From an uncultured Myxococcales bacterium (GTDB lineage Bacteria > Myxococcota_A > UBA9042 > CAIXZC01), in assembly GCA_903895725.1 (NCBI GenBank), contig CAITUV010000076.1:1-38687 (forward strand): a DNA stretch of 38,687 nt, given 5' to 3'. Positions within the stretch are counted from its first letter, which is position 1. Each line of letters opens with the position of its first letter. The translations under genes were made by a program, and so were the position numbers. Shown here one piece after another: positions 1-8,165 of the stretch. A model generated the notes under the pieces. The model searched no databases. It saw nothing but the letters and a program-made list of their open reading frames with translations, and was not told the DNA's origin.

Positions 1-146
1 CCGGAATAGAGTCGCAATCCAGATGAGCCTGCGTGAGCAGCACCCCAGGCCAGCGAGACTTGACAACCTGCCGACCCACTCCCTCGCAACATCCGGCCGA
101 GGCCTGGGGCAAGATGCGATTGCCCTTCACCTAGCCCCCTTTTTCC

Positions 147-175
147 TTGACTTCCCCCTCGCAATCCCCTACAAA
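147..175 (+). promoter_or_regulatory. sigma70-type promoter for rpoZ operon
   Basis: A TTGACT hexamer (147-152) and a TACAAA hexamer (170-175) are separated by exactly 17 bp. They lie about 27 bp upstream of the rpoZ start, in an AT-richer pocket of otherwise GC-rich DNA. This fits a housekeeping promoter driving rpoZ, the lipoprotein gene and tmk. The rest of 1-201 shows no credible gene. Confidence 0.6.
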
Positions 176-201
176 TATCGCACGTTTGCGCGGAGGTCGC
201 A

Positions 202-426
202 ATGGCAAGAGTGACCGTGGAAGATTGCCTCAGCAAGGTGGACAACCGCTTCGCCCTGGTTCTACTCGCTGCCCGCCGCTGTCGCCAGCTCAAGGACGGC
301 TCCGAGCCGCTCGTGCGTCACCTCAAGAACAAGGAGGCCGTCACCGCTCTTCGTGAGATTGCGGCCGAGAAGGTGATATGCGACACCGACATCAAAGCGC
401 TGCTCAAGTCCACCAGCTCTTTCTAG
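202..426 (+). CDS. rpoZ: RNA polymerase omega subunit
   Basis: This 74-residue protein matches the omega subunit of RNA polymerase, which binds the beta' subunit and helps core enzyme assembly. The N-terminus reads MARVTVEDCLSKVDNRF followed by LVLLAARRCRQL, the conserved omega core in which the VxNRFxLVxxAxxRxRQL pattern contacts beta'. The length is normal for a short delta-type omega. The ATG at 202 has a GGAGG ribosome binding site at 192-196 with a 5-nt spacer, and a good promoter lies just upstream. It is the first gene of a probable operon with the next lipoprotein and tmk. In the well-studied E. coli case rpoZ is linked to spoT, which is not seen here. Confidence 0.93.
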   Translation: MARVTVEDCLSKVDNRFALVLLAARRCRQLKDGSEPLVRHLKNKEAVTALREIAAEKVICDTDIKALLKSTSSF

Positions 427-1193
427 TCGCTGCGTCTGGAATCGTTCTGGCTACTTCCTGCTGCGGGCTGCACCCGCTACCCGATCCACTGATCACGGAC
501 CCGGCCGAGATGGGGACCCGTCTGGCGTCGCCGGATGGGGAGCGGGCGTTCTATGCCGAGGCTCGAGTCGAGTACTACGGGGAGGGGGTGGCCCGAAAGG
601 GGAAGATGGTGCTGATGGCCAAGGCTCCCGATTCCCTCCGAATCGAGCTCATGACGTTCACGGACGACCTGTTGTCCGTGCTGGCCATGCGGGGGGGGGA
701 GTTCCGCTGGTTCGAGCGGGGCCGCAAGGAGTGCCTGGGTGGTCCTCTGTGCGCTGCACCGATGGTGGCTCGGTTTCCGATGGTATCCACGCCCGACCGG
801 CTCATCCAGGTTTTTCGCGGCGTAGTGCCCCTGCTGCCGGAGCCGGAGCGCCGGGAGCTCAAGTTTCTGCGGGAGGAGGGGGTGTACCTGCTCACCCTCG
901 TTCAGGGGAATGTGGAGCAGCAGGTCCGGATCGGGCCGGACGGTCGGACCGTGGCAGGCGTGCGAATGATCGAGGGGGGAAAGACGGCCATCGACGTGGA
1001 GCTGTCCGGAACCATCGATGACGCCGGGGCGGCAGTTCCCCGCAAGGTGCGCCTGAAGGTCCCCGAGGATGGGCTCGACCTGTCGGTGGAGTACCGGGAC
1101 TTCGTTTCCGGGGAGCCGTGGACCGGAGATCCCTTTGATTTCTCCTGCCCAAAGGGTACAGTCTACCAGGCATTGGATTGCCTGGAGGAGTAG
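378..1193 (+). CDS. LolA/LolB-like outer-membrane lipoprotein (hypothetical)
   Basis: This protein of 271 residues has an N-terminal hydrophobic stretch ending in ATSCC, a slightly imperfect lipobox, so it is probably a lipoprotein with the mature Cys near residue 28. The mature part reads as mostly beta-strand with repeated short phrases such as YAEARVEYYGEG, KAPDSLRIELMTF and GGEFRWFERG. That recalls the LolA/LolB/DUF4292 fold, which cradles lipid or lipoprotein acyl chains. This assignment is by pattern only. The only in-frame start with a reasonable ribosome site is the ATG at 378 (GAAGGTG upstream), which overlaps rpoZ by 49 nt; no in-frame GTG or TTG follows before the signal sequence. 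The stop is 4 nt before tmk, so the three genes are probably co-transcribed. Confidence 0.6.
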   Translation: MRHRHQSAAQVHQLFLVAASGIVLATSCCGLHPLPDPLITDPAEMGTRLASPDGERAFYAEARVEYYGEGVARKGKMVLMAKAPDSLRIELMTFTDDLLSVLAMRGGEFRWFERGRKECLGGPLCAAPMVARFPMVSTPDRLIQVFRGVVPLLPEPERRELKFLREEGVYLLTLVQGNVEQQVRIGPDGRTVAGVRMIEGGKTAIDVELSGTIDDAGAAVPRKVRLKVPEDGLDLSVEYRDFVSGEPWTGDPFDFSCPKGTVYQALDCLEE

Positions 1194-1197
1194 GGCC

Positions 1198-1830
1198 GTG
1201 AAACAGGGCAAGTTCGTCGTTCTGGAGGGCATCGACGGTGCCGGAACCACCACTCAGGTCGGGCGGCTTCAGCGCTACCTGGAGGGGCGGGGCATCAAGT
1301 CGGTCATCACGAGGGAACCTTCGGACGGGCCGATCGGCACGATCATCCGGAACGCGCTCCGAGGGCGGATCCGCCTTCCGGATGCGGCCGGGGGCGGCGA
1401 GCTGGCCAAGGAGACCATTGCCCTTCTGTTTGCTGCGGACCGTGTGGACCACCTTCGGTCGGAGATTCTTCCCGCTCTGGAGCGGGGGGTGTGGGTCCTG
1501 TCCGACCGCTACGTTGATTCGTCCGTTGCCTACCAGGGCACGCTGATCGACATCGACTGGGTCATGAAGATCAATCGCTATGCGGTCCGCCCCGACCTGA
1601 CGTTCTTCTTCGACGTGGACGTCGACGTGGCGCTGGCCCGCATCGATGCCACCCGGGTCCAGAAGGACATCTTCGAGAAGCGGGAGCTGCTCGTGCGCGT
1701 GGCCGACGGATACCGGAAGCTCTACGCTGCTCAGTTGCCGGACGTGGTCCATCTCGATGCCGGCCTGCCCATTGAACGGGTCTACGAGGACCTGACCGGT
1801 GCCGTGAGCCGCCTGCTCCTGAACAGTTAG
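1198..1830 (+). CDS. tmk: Thymidylate kinase (dTMP kinase)
   Basis: This enzyme phosphorylates dTMP to dTDP in the cytoplasm for DNA synthesis. The 210-residue length is typical. Visible family motifs are the N-terminal FVVLEGIDGAG P-loop region, the TREPSDGPIG segment that binds dTMP (usually REPGGTPIG), the LFAADRVDH segment, and DRYVDSSVAYQG. The Walker A lysine appears to be replaced: the sequence is GIDGAGTTTQ rather than GIDGAGKTTQ. I chose the GTG at 1198 because the protein begins directly before the P-loop strand there. An upstream ATG at 1069 would run inside the preceding lipoprotein gene. The stop codon shares 3 nt with the stop of the converging gene on the minus strand. Confidence 0.9.
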   Translation: MKQGKFVVLEGIDGAGTTTQVGRLQRYLEGRGIKSVITREPSDGPIGTIIRNALRGRIRLPDAAGGGELAKETIALLFAADRVDHLRSEILPALERGVWVLSDRYVDSSVAYQGTLIDIDWVMKINRYAVRPDLTFFFDVDVDVALARIDATRVQKDIFEKRELLVRVADGYRKLYAAQLPDVVHLDAGLPIERVYEDLTGAVSRLLLNS

Positions 1831-2705
1831 TTGCCCCGCCCCACCAGCCCCCCGATTCCCTCGAGCAACAGCCAGAGCGGAACCATGAGCCCCGTGGCGG
1901 CCAGGATCACGGACGACAGAAGCCCGAACCCCCGGCCGGCCACCTGGAAGATCCCGAGCGGAACCGCCGTGACGGCGGACAGGAGAGCCACGGCGAAAAA
2001 CAGGATCAGACAGAGAATGGTGAATCCGACCTTGCCCGAGACGACATCCGACGGGGAGAGGTTGACGTGGCTGCCCACGGCCAGGACCAGGTACAGGAAC
2101 GCGTAGGTCTTCCAGTCGTTGAACGCAAGGGCCAGGAAGAAGCTCTTGAGCCCTCCCAACACCTCAGCCAGCCACCACAGCAGGGCCTCCGGGATGTCGG
2201 CCAGCGACCCGACCTCGTCCATGGCACCGCCCGGGGCTGCCAGAAACCGCCCGGCCAGGAGCCGAGAGAGGAGCAGGATCACTCCCGCCCCCAGCAGGAC
2301 CGGCCCGATGGCGATGAAGAAGTTGCCGACCTGGTGGTAGGGATTGCGCGGGTTGAACGAATGCTCGACGAACCCGAGCTGCCCTGTCCTGCGGTCCGGG
2401 CGGAAGAGGCGAATCTCCCGGATTTCGTGCCGGAAGATGACGCACATCAGGGCGTGCCCGAGCTCGTGGATCGGGGTTCCAAGCCACCCGAGCGCATAGA
2501 CGTAGAATCCCGTTCCGAAGAGCTGGGACAGGCGGATCTCCACGCGGCGGGAGACGAAATGGGACAGAAGTGCAGCAACCACCAGCGGGCCGAACAGGAG
2601 AAACAGGATGAGCAGAGTCACGAGTGAGGCGTGCCAGAGGTGGACGACCAACAGCAGCAGGCCGTTCCAGAGCACTCGGAGGACATCGGTGAGGAATTCA
2701 GGCAT
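1827..2705 (-). CDS. M50-like membrane zinc metalloprotease
   Basis: This 292-residue protein has about six hydrophobic segments and a HELGH motif (residues 80-84, in TPIHELGHALM) inside or beside a membrane helix. That is the HExxH zinc site of M50/site-2-protease-like enzymes and their relatives. A later SHVNLSPSD phrase near residues 223-231 could supply a third metal ligand, but I cannot match it firmly to the NxxPxxxxDG motif of true site-2 proteases. A role in membrane-protein cleavage or quality control is an inference from the family. The gene converges on tmk, and the two stop codons overlap at 1827-1830. It lies just downstream of the MopE-type lipoprotein gene on the same strand (9-nt gap), so the two may be co-transcribed. 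Confidence 0.72.
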   Translation of the reverse strand: MPEFLTDVLRVLWNGLLLLVVHLWHASLVTLLILFLLFGPLVVAALLSHFVSRRVEIRLSQLFGTGFYVYALGWLGTPIHELGHALMCVIFRHEIREIRLFRPDRRTGQLGFVEHSFNPRNPYHQVGNFFIAIGPVLLGAGVILLLSRLLAGRFLAAPGGAMDEVGSLADIPEALLWWLAEVLGGLKSFFLALAFNDWKTYAFLYLVLAVGSHVNLSPSDVVSGKVGFTILCLILFFAVALLSAVTAVPLGIFQVAGRGFGLLSSVILAATGLMVPLWLLLEGIGGLVGRGN

Positions 2706-2714
2706 CTGACGGGA

Positions 2715-4313
2715 CTAGTTGACGGGTTGCTCCTCGCCTTCCCAGAAGCACTTCCCGTCCACCGGGCACTCGTTGTAGAACTCGTAGGAGAGGATGTACG
2801 GACCGCAGCTCTGATCCGTCGCTCCCTTGCCCTTGACCTGGAGGAACAGCGTCTTGTTGTCGCTCAGGCCCCAGGTGCCCTTCCAGACGAACGCAGCGAT
2901 CTCGCCGCCGCCCAGGCCGCCTTCGGTCTCGCACCCCTGGTACTCCTTGCCTTCGCAGTCCTGGGCGAAGATGCAGAGGTCGTAGTCCACGTTCTCGGGT
3001 GTCTCGAGGGTCACGACCGCCAGGTAGCAGCCGTCGTCGAAGCTGAAGCCGCAGGGCAGCCAGTCGCTGGTCTCCTTGGCAAGGAGCTTGTACCAGTCCT
3101 CGTCCTTGCCGCCGCTCTTGTACAGGCTGGCGTTGAAGGAGATGGGGTCGAGGTTCTCGACCGCCTCGCCGAGGTCCTTGGCCGCAGAGCAGGCATCGTT
3201 GGCTTCCTTGTCGTCGGCGGCCAGTCCGTTGTCCGGCGTCCCGTCGCAGTCGTTGTCCTTCCCGTCGCACACTTCGTCCGTGGCCGGGATTTCGTTCTGG
3301 CAGACGATCTTGCCATCGACGCAGACCTTGATGCCGGCCTTGCACTCGCCCTTGGTCACGCCGCAGGTCTCGCCGCCTTCGGGGTTCTCCTCGTCGGTCT
3401 GACCATCGCAGTCGTTGTCCAGCTTGTCGCACAGCTCATCCACGGCACCGACGTAGTCCGGACCGGCGCACTCGCTCCACTCGCCGTCCGCCTGGCAGGT
3501 CTGCTTGCCCTTCTCGCACTCGCCCTTGGTGGTGCCGCAGTCCTGCTCCTTGCCCTCGGTTCCGCAGCAGCCCTGGTCCTCGTCGGTGGCACCGTCGCAG
3601 TCGTTGTCCTTGGCATCGCATCCCTTGCCGTCTTCCGGCAGTGCCCCCTCGATGAGGGTGTTCGGCGGGCAGGTCAGCACGGGCTGGCCGTTGGAGCACT
3701 TGTCGACCTGCACTTCCGTGCATTCGCCTTCGCCGCCGCAGGCCATGGCGCCCAGGTTCTCGTCGGTGTTGGTGTCGCAGTTGTCGTCAAAGCCGTTGCA
3801 GGCCTCCGCCTTGCCGGGGTTGACGTTGATGTTGTTGTCGTCGCAGTCCAGGCCGCCCTTGGGGCAGACGGCGGGGGCGCCGGTGACCTGCTTGGCAAAG
3901 TCGCAGTACATGTCGTGGTCTTTGTCGCATTCCTCGTCGGTGAGGCTGTCGCAGTCGTTGTCCAGGCCGTCGCAGTTCTCGACCGACTGGGCCGTGCCCT
4001 TGTCGCAGGGGGACCACTGTCCCAGCACGCAGGTCTGGGTTCCCTGAGCGGAGCCGCAGAAGCAGGCCTGAACTAGGTTCTCATCCTTCTGGCCGTCGCA
4101 GTTGTCGTCGATTCCGTTGCAGGTTTCGATGCCGAGGCAATCGCCCCACTTGCCGCCGTCGGTGCAGCTCCGAGACCCCTGGCTTCCGCATGTCGTGGTG
4201 CAGATCGCTGGCGGGTCGTTGATCTGGCATTCCGCAGCGGGCGCCGTCGTCCCTTCACCGGAGCAGGCCGCCAGCCACACCATCCCAAGCAACAGCACGA
4301 GCATCTTCTTCAT
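2715..4313 (-). CDS. MopE-type metal-binding-repeat lipoprotein
   Basis: This secreted lipoprotein has about 532 residues. A signal peptide ends at the lipobox LAAC (Cys17). Six copies of the motif C-[NDA]-x-x-D-[ND]-[ND]-C-D-x-x-x-D-[EN] occur near residues 65, 114, 172, 232, 295 and 349. These Asp/Cys repeats match the putative metal-binding motif described in MopE-like proteins of methanotrophs and many Myxococcota. Intervening segments carry further Cys pairs such as CGTTKGECEKGKQTC. From about residue 370 a non-repetitive domain of about 160 residues resembles pre-peptidase C-terminal (PPC-like) beta domains, with DEDWYKL and VDYDLCIFA phrases. I place the start at the ATG at 4313 because AGGAGGG lies 7 nt before it and the signal peptide begins there; the ATG 30 nt upstream lacks this. 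The function is unknown, probably metal binding or surface adhesion. Confidence 0.8.
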   Translation of the reverse strand: MKKMLVLLLGMVWLAACSGEGTTAPAAECQINDPPAICTTTCGSQGSRSCTDGGKWGDCLGIETCNGIDDNCDGQKDENLVQACFCGSAQGTQTCVLGQWSPCDKGTAQSVENCDGLDNDCDSLTDEECDKDHDMYCDFAKQVTGAPAVCPKGGLDCDDNNINVNPGKAEACNGFDDNCDTNTDENLGAMACGGEGECTEVQVDKCSNGQPVLTCPPNTLIEGALPEDGKGCDAKDNDCDGATDEDQGCCGTEGKEQDCGTTKGECEKGKQTCQADGEWSECAGPDYVGAVDELCDKLDNDCDGQTDEENPEGGETCGVTKGECKAGIKVCVDGKIVCQNEIPATDEVCDGKDNDCDGTPDNGLAADDKEANDACSAAKDLGEAVENLDPISFNASLYKSGGKDEDWYKLLAKETSDWLPCGFSFDDGCYLAVVTLETPENVDYDLCIFAQDCEGKEYQGCETEGGLGGGEIAAFVWKGTWGLSDNKTLFLQVKGKGATDQSCGPYILSYEFYNECPVDGKCFWEGEEQPVN

Positions 4314-4359
4314 AATCTGTCCCTCCTGACAGTTGTTCGACATCGGCTACAGTGGAGCG

Positions 4360-4389
4360 ACTTTACCACCTCCGGAGAAGCAGGGTCAA
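4360..4389 (-). promoter_or_regulatory. Candidate promoter for the MopE-type lipoprotein gene
   Basis: Read on the minus strand, TTGACC (4389-4384) and TAAAGT (4365-4360) are 18 bp apart, about 47 nt upstream of the chosen start. The -35 is good and the -10 is fair. Confidence 0.4.
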
Positions 4390-4453
4390 GGCCGATTTGC
4401 GCGTTATTCGCGACGCGGGTGCAGCGCCCGCCCACGCCCCCGCCTGCGATTCC

Positions 4454-4482
4454 TTGACACCTCGGGTGGCGATTGATAGGTT
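4454..4482 (+). promoter_or_regulatory. Candidate promoter for hyp operon
   Basis: A perfect TTGACA (4454-4459) is followed 17 bp later by TAGGTT (4477-4482), a weaker -10. The leader to the hypF GTG would be about 55 nt. No sigma54-type -24/-12 site with correct spacing was found, although many hyp operons use one. Confidence 0.45.
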
Positions 4483-4545
4483 GCCCGGGGTTTCGGCCGC
4501 GCTCGAGCAACCGGGTACGCGGCTGGCAGAAGGTACGGGGGGCGG

Positions 4546-6825
4546 GTGGAGCGAATCCGAATCACGGTCAAGGGGGTCGTCCAGGGGGTCGGGTTCCGGC
4601 CGTTCGTGTTCCGGCTGGCCCAGGAAGGGGGGCTGTCCGGCAGCGTCCGGAACACGTCCGGCTCCGTGGACATCGAGGTCGAAGGTGCAGCGGACAAGGT
4701 CGCCGAGTTCCGCCGTGACCTCGTTGCCAAGCTGCCCCCTCTCGCCTCCATCACCGACTTGATGGTCGCAACCGTTCCGGTCACCGGAGAGACAGGTTTC
4801 CTCATCCTGGAAAGCCGGGCGCAGGCGGGGCAGTTCCAGCTCGTCTCGCCCGACATCGCCACCTGTGCGGACTGTCGCCGGGAGCTGTTCGACCCGGCCG
4901 ACCGCCGGTTCGGGTATCCATTCACCAACTGCACCAACTGCGGTCCCCGGTTCACCATCATCCGCGACATTCCTTACGACCGCCCGCTCACGACCATGCG
5001 GCCGTTCCCCATGTGCCCGGAGTGTCAGGCCGAGTATGGCAACCCGCTGGACCGGCGGTTCCATGCCCAGCCCAACGCCTGCCCGGTGTGCGGGCCGAAG
5101 CTGACGCTGCTGGCTCCCACGGGCGAGCGGCTGGAGGCCCCCGACCCCCTGCTGGCTGCCGCAGCGGCGCTGCTGTCGGGAAGCATCGTGGCGTTGAAGG
5201 GGCTCGGCGGCTTCCACCTGGCCTGTGATGCCACCCGGGATGCTCCCGTCGAGCTGCTGCGCAGGCGCAAGGGACGGGGGGGCAAGCCCTTCGCTCTCAT
5301 GATGCCCGACCTCGAGACCGTGCGGCGGTTCTGCTTCGTTTCCGAGGCCGAGGCGGAGGTCATGCAGTCTCCCGCCTGTCCCATCGTGCTGCTGCGCAGA
5401 ACTACCGGTGGGGGAGCGGTGGAGCTGGCCGGGGGAATCGCTCCCGGCCTGTCCCGGCTGGGAGTCATGCTCCCCTACACGCCGCTTCATCACCTGCTCA
5501 TGGCACAGGTGGCCCGCCCGCTGGTCATGACCAGTGCGAACCTGAGCGAAGAGCCCATCGTCACCGACAACGCGGACGGAGTGGCCAGGCTTCATGCCAT
5601 TGCCGACCTGATGCTGGTGCACGACCGGGAGATCCTCACGAGGTGCGACGACTCGGTCGTGATCGTCGATGACAAGGGCATGGTCCCCGTGCGCCGGGCT
5701 CGAGGGCTGGCACCGTATCCCATCCGCCTTGCGCGGCCGGTGCGCTCCGTGCTCGCTTGCGGCGGGGAGGAGAAGAGCACCTTCTGTCTCACCCGCGACC
5801 GGGAAGCGTTCGTGAGCCAGCACATCGGTGACCTCGAGAATGCTGAGACCCTGGCCCACTTCGAGGCGACCGCCGAGCTGTTCCGCCGGCTGTTCCGGGT
5901 TGCTCCGGAGCTGCTGGCCTGCGACATGCACCCCGAGTATCTGTCCACCAAGTACGCCCGAGAGCTGGCCGAGCGGAGCGCTCTTCCGCTCGTCGAGGTC
6001 CAGCACCACCACGCCCACATCGCGTCGTGCCTTGCAGACAACGATGCGGACGGTCCCGTGATCGGCGTGGCCTTCGACGGCACGGGATATGGGACGGACG
6101 GCACCATCTGGGGAGGCGAGTTCCTGGTGGTCGACCCGAGCTCCTTCGAGCGGGTGGCCTGGCTCGAGCCGGTGCGCCTGCCCGGGGGGGCGGCCTCCAT
6201 CCGCAGGCCCTGGAGGATGGCCGTCTCCCACCTGTTGAAAGTTCCGCTGTGGAAGGAGGCCTTCGCTCGCCGGGGAGTTGTTCCCGCCACCGACCGGGAG
6301 CTCCAGGTACTGGTCCAGCAAATCTCGAGCGGTCTCAACTCGCCCATGACGAGCAGTGCGGGCCGGTTGTTCGATGCCGCCTCCGCTGCGCTGGGCATCT
6401 GCCTTGAAGTCCGGTACGAGGCCCAGGCCGCCATCGAGCTCGAAGAGGCCGCTCTCCGGGCAGACCCTGCAGACGAGCGGAGCTACGCAGTGGAAGGGCG
6501 GTGCGGGCCCATCGAGCTTGGGACGCTCTGGGGGGCCCTGGTGCAGGATATCCTCTCGGAGGTCTCGACGGAGACCATCGCTCTTCGCTTCCACCGGAGC
6601 GTGGCGGACCTCGTGGCTTCGACGTGTGCGGCCGTCCGGGCGAATACGGGGCTGTCACGGGTGGCGCTTTCCGGGGGGGTGTTCCAGAACCGGCTGCTCA
6701 CCGGCCTGGTCGTGCCGCGGCTTTCGGCGCTCGGATTCGAGGTCCTGCGGCACCGACGTGTTCCGTGCAACGACGGCGGTCTGTCCCTGGGGCAGGCCGT
6801 GATTGCGGATGCTTTGAGGAGGTAG
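4546..6825 (+). CDS. hypF: Carbamoyltransferase HypF
   Basis: HypF uses carbamoyl phosphate and ATP to make a thiocarbamate on the C-terminal Cys of HypE, the source of the cyanide ligands of [NiFe] hydrogenases. The 759 residues show all expected domains. An acylphosphatase domain carries GVVQGVGFRPFV near residue 10. Two zinc fingers follow, with Cys107/110/129/132 and Cys157/160/179/182 in Cx2Cx18Cx2C spacing. A YrdC-like domain lies at about 195-375. A Kae1-like carbamoyltransferase domain carries HHHAH at 487-491 and the FDGTGYGTDG and ALSGGVFQN motifs. The start is a GTG at 4546 preceded by a G-rich stretch; the protein matches the family N-terminus there. hypC begins 3 nt after the stop, making this the first gene of the hypFCDEAB operon. 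Confidence 0.96.
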   Translation: MERIRITVKGVVQGVGFRPFVFRLAQEGGLSGSVRNTSGSVDIEVEGAADKVAEFRRDLVAKLPPLASITDLMVATVPVTGETGFLILESRAQAGQFQLVSPDIATCADCRRELFDPADRRFGYPFTNCTNCGPRFTIIRDIPYDRPLTTMRPFPMCPECQAEYGNPLDRRFHAQPNACPVCGPKLTLLAPTGERLEAPDPLLAAAAALLSGSIVALKGLGGFHLACDATRDAPVELLRRRKGRGGKPFALMMPDLETVRRFCFVSEAEAEVMQSPACPIVLLRRTTGGGAVELAGGIAPGLSRLGVMLPYTPLHHLLMAQVARPLVMTSANLSEEPIVTDNADGVARLHAIADLMLVHDREILTRCDDSVVIVDDKGMVPVRRARGLAPYPIRLARPVRSVLACGGEEKSTFCLTRDREAFVSQHIGDLENAETLAHFEATAELFRRLFRVAPELLACDMHPEYLSTKYARELAERSALPLVEVQHHHAHIASCLADNDADGPVIGVAFDGTGYGTDGTIWGGEFLVVDPSSFERVAWLEPVRLPGGAASIRRPWRMAVSHLLKVPLWKEAFARRGVVPATDRELQVLVQQISSGLNSPMTSSAGRLFDAASAALGICLEVRYEAQAAIELEEAALRADPADERSYAVEGRCGPIELGTLWGALVQDILSEVSTETIALRFHRSVADLVASTCAAVRANTGLSRVALSGGVFQNRLLTGLVVPRLSALGFEVLRHRRVPCNDGGLSLGQAVIADALRR

Positions 6826-6828
6826 CGC

Positions 6829-7074
6829 ATGTGCCTGGCAATTCCGGCCAAGGTCCTTTCGGTTGAGGGTACCAAGGCCATGGTGGACATGGGGGGCATT
6901 CGCCGTGAGGTGAGCCTCATGCTGACCCCGGACGTTGCTGCGGGGGACTACGTGCTCCTTCACTGCGGATACGCGATTTCGCAGCTCGACGAGGAGGAAG
7001 CGCTCGAGACGCTCCGAATCATGGAGGAGGCCGGGATTCTCGAGGACGCGCTGGCCCCGATGGAGGACTCGTGA
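6829..7074 (+). CDS. hypC: Hydrogenase maturation chaperone HypC
   Basis: HypC is a small chaperone that, with HypD, carries the Fe(CN)2CO unit and delivers it to the hydrogenase large subunit. The 81-residue protein begins MCLAIPAKV, with the invariant Cys2 needed for iron-complex binding, and continues with the GIRREVSL and GDYVLLHCGYAI core of the HypC/HupF family. A GGAGG site sits in the end of hypF, 8 nt before the ATG. Its stop overlaps the hypD start (GTGA at 7071-7074), so translation is probably coupled. Confidence 0.95.
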   Translation: MCLAIPAKVLSVEGTKAMVDMGGIRREVSLMLTPDVAAGDYVLLHCGYAISQLDEEEALETLRIMEEAGILEDALAPMEDS

Positions 7075-8165
7075 AATACGTCACCGAGTTTCGAGACAGC
7101 GACCTGGCCCGGCGGCTCATCGAACGCATCCACGAGGCCGCCAGGAAGCCCGTACGGCTCATGGAGTTCTGCGGCGGCCACACGGTCACCATCTTCCGGT
7201 ACGGCATCCGCAAGGTGCTGCCTCCGGGAATCGAGATGGTGTCGGGGCCGGGATGTCCGGTGTGCGTGACGGCGAACGCGGACCTGGACCGGGCCATTGC
7301 GCTCGCCCGCCTGCCCAAGGTCATCCTGACCACGTTCGGCGACATGTTCAAGGTCCCGGGCAGTTGCGGCAGCTTGCAGGAGGCTCATGCGCAGGGAGCC
7401 GACGTGCGCATGGTGTACTCGCCGCTGGATGCGTTGCGGATTGCCCGGGAGAACCCGGACCGGATGGTGATCTTCCTGGGCATCGGGTTCGAGACGACGG
7501 CTCCCACCGTGGCCGCGTCGATTCTGGAAGCGGAGAAGTCGGGGCTCGAGAACTACTTTGTCCAGTCGATGCACAAGGTGTGCCCGCCGGCCCTCAAGGC
7601 GCTGGCGGATTCGGGGGAAGTGAGGCTCAACGGCCTGATCTGTCCGGGCCACGTCAGTGCGATCACCGGGAGCCAGGCGTGGGTCCCGTTTGCCCGGGAC
7701 TATGGGCTGTCGTGCGTCGTGTCCGGCTTCGAGCCGCTCGACGTCCTCCAGACGGTGCTCATGCTGGTCCGTCAGGTGGAAGAGGGGCGCAGCGAGGTGG
7801 AGATAGCCTACCGCCGAGGAGTCACCTTCGAGGGGAATGCCCACGCCCGGAGGATCCTGGACGAGGTGTTCGAGCCGTGTGACGCCGACTGGCGGGGATT
7901 CGGCGTGATTCCGGGCAGCGGTCTCAAGCCGGGCAAGCGCTTCGAGCGCTTCGATGCGGCCGAGGTGTTCGACGTCGATGCGGGGCCGGTCGTGGAGCCC
8001 GTGGGGTGTCAGTGCGGGGCGGTGCTGCGGGGGGTCGTGAGCCCCGCTGAATGCCCCTTGTTCCGTACGGTCTGCACGCCGGAGACACCGGTGGGGCCGT
8101 GCATGGTATCGTCCGAGGGGAGCTGCTCGACCTGGTACCAGTATGGAGGCGGCCTTGAAGTCTGA
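7071..8165 (+). CDS. hypD: Hydrogenase maturation protein HypD
   Basis: HypD is a [4Fe-4S] scaffold on which, with HypC, iron receives its CN and CO ligands. The 364 residues include the signature blocks EFCGGHTVTIFRYGI, SGPGCPVCVT and CPGHVSAI, and a C-terminal Cys-rich region with GCQCGAVLRGVVSP and ECPLFRTVC that holds the cluster. The start is a GTG overlapping the hypC stop by 4 nt. The 3' end overlaps the start region of hypE. Length and all key Cys residues look normal. Confidence 0.95.
   Translation: MKYVTEFRDSDLARRLIERIHEAARKPVRLMEFCGGHTVTIFRYGIRKVLPPGIEMVSGPGCPVCVTANADLDRAIALARLPKVILTTFGDMFKVPGSCGSLQEAHAQGADVRMVYSPLDALRIARENPDRMVIFLGIGFETTAPTVAASILEAEKSGLENYFVQSMHKVCPPALKALADSGEVRLNGLICPGHVSAITGSQAWVPFARDYGLSCVVSGFEPLDVLQTVLMLVRQVEEGRSEVEIAYRRGVTFEGNAHARRILDEVFEPCDADWRGFGVIPGSGLKPGKRFERFDAAEVFDVDAGPVVEPVGCQCGAVLRGVVSPAECPLFRTVCTPETPVGPCMVSSEGSCSTWYQYGGGLEV

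Noticed and set aside
2631..4076. 481-residue plus-strand open frame opposite the MopE-type lipoprotein
   Set aside because: It is a Val/Ala/Leu-rich shadow of the Asp/Cys repeats on the minus strand.
4464..4485. Sigma54-type promoter before hypF
   Set aside because: TGGC and TTGC are both present but 3 nt too far apart for a -24/-12 element.
4363..6594. 743-residue minus-strand open frame opposite hypF
   Set aside because: hypF is unmistakable on the plus strand with full-length domains; the reverse frame has the low-complexity look of a GC-rich shadow.
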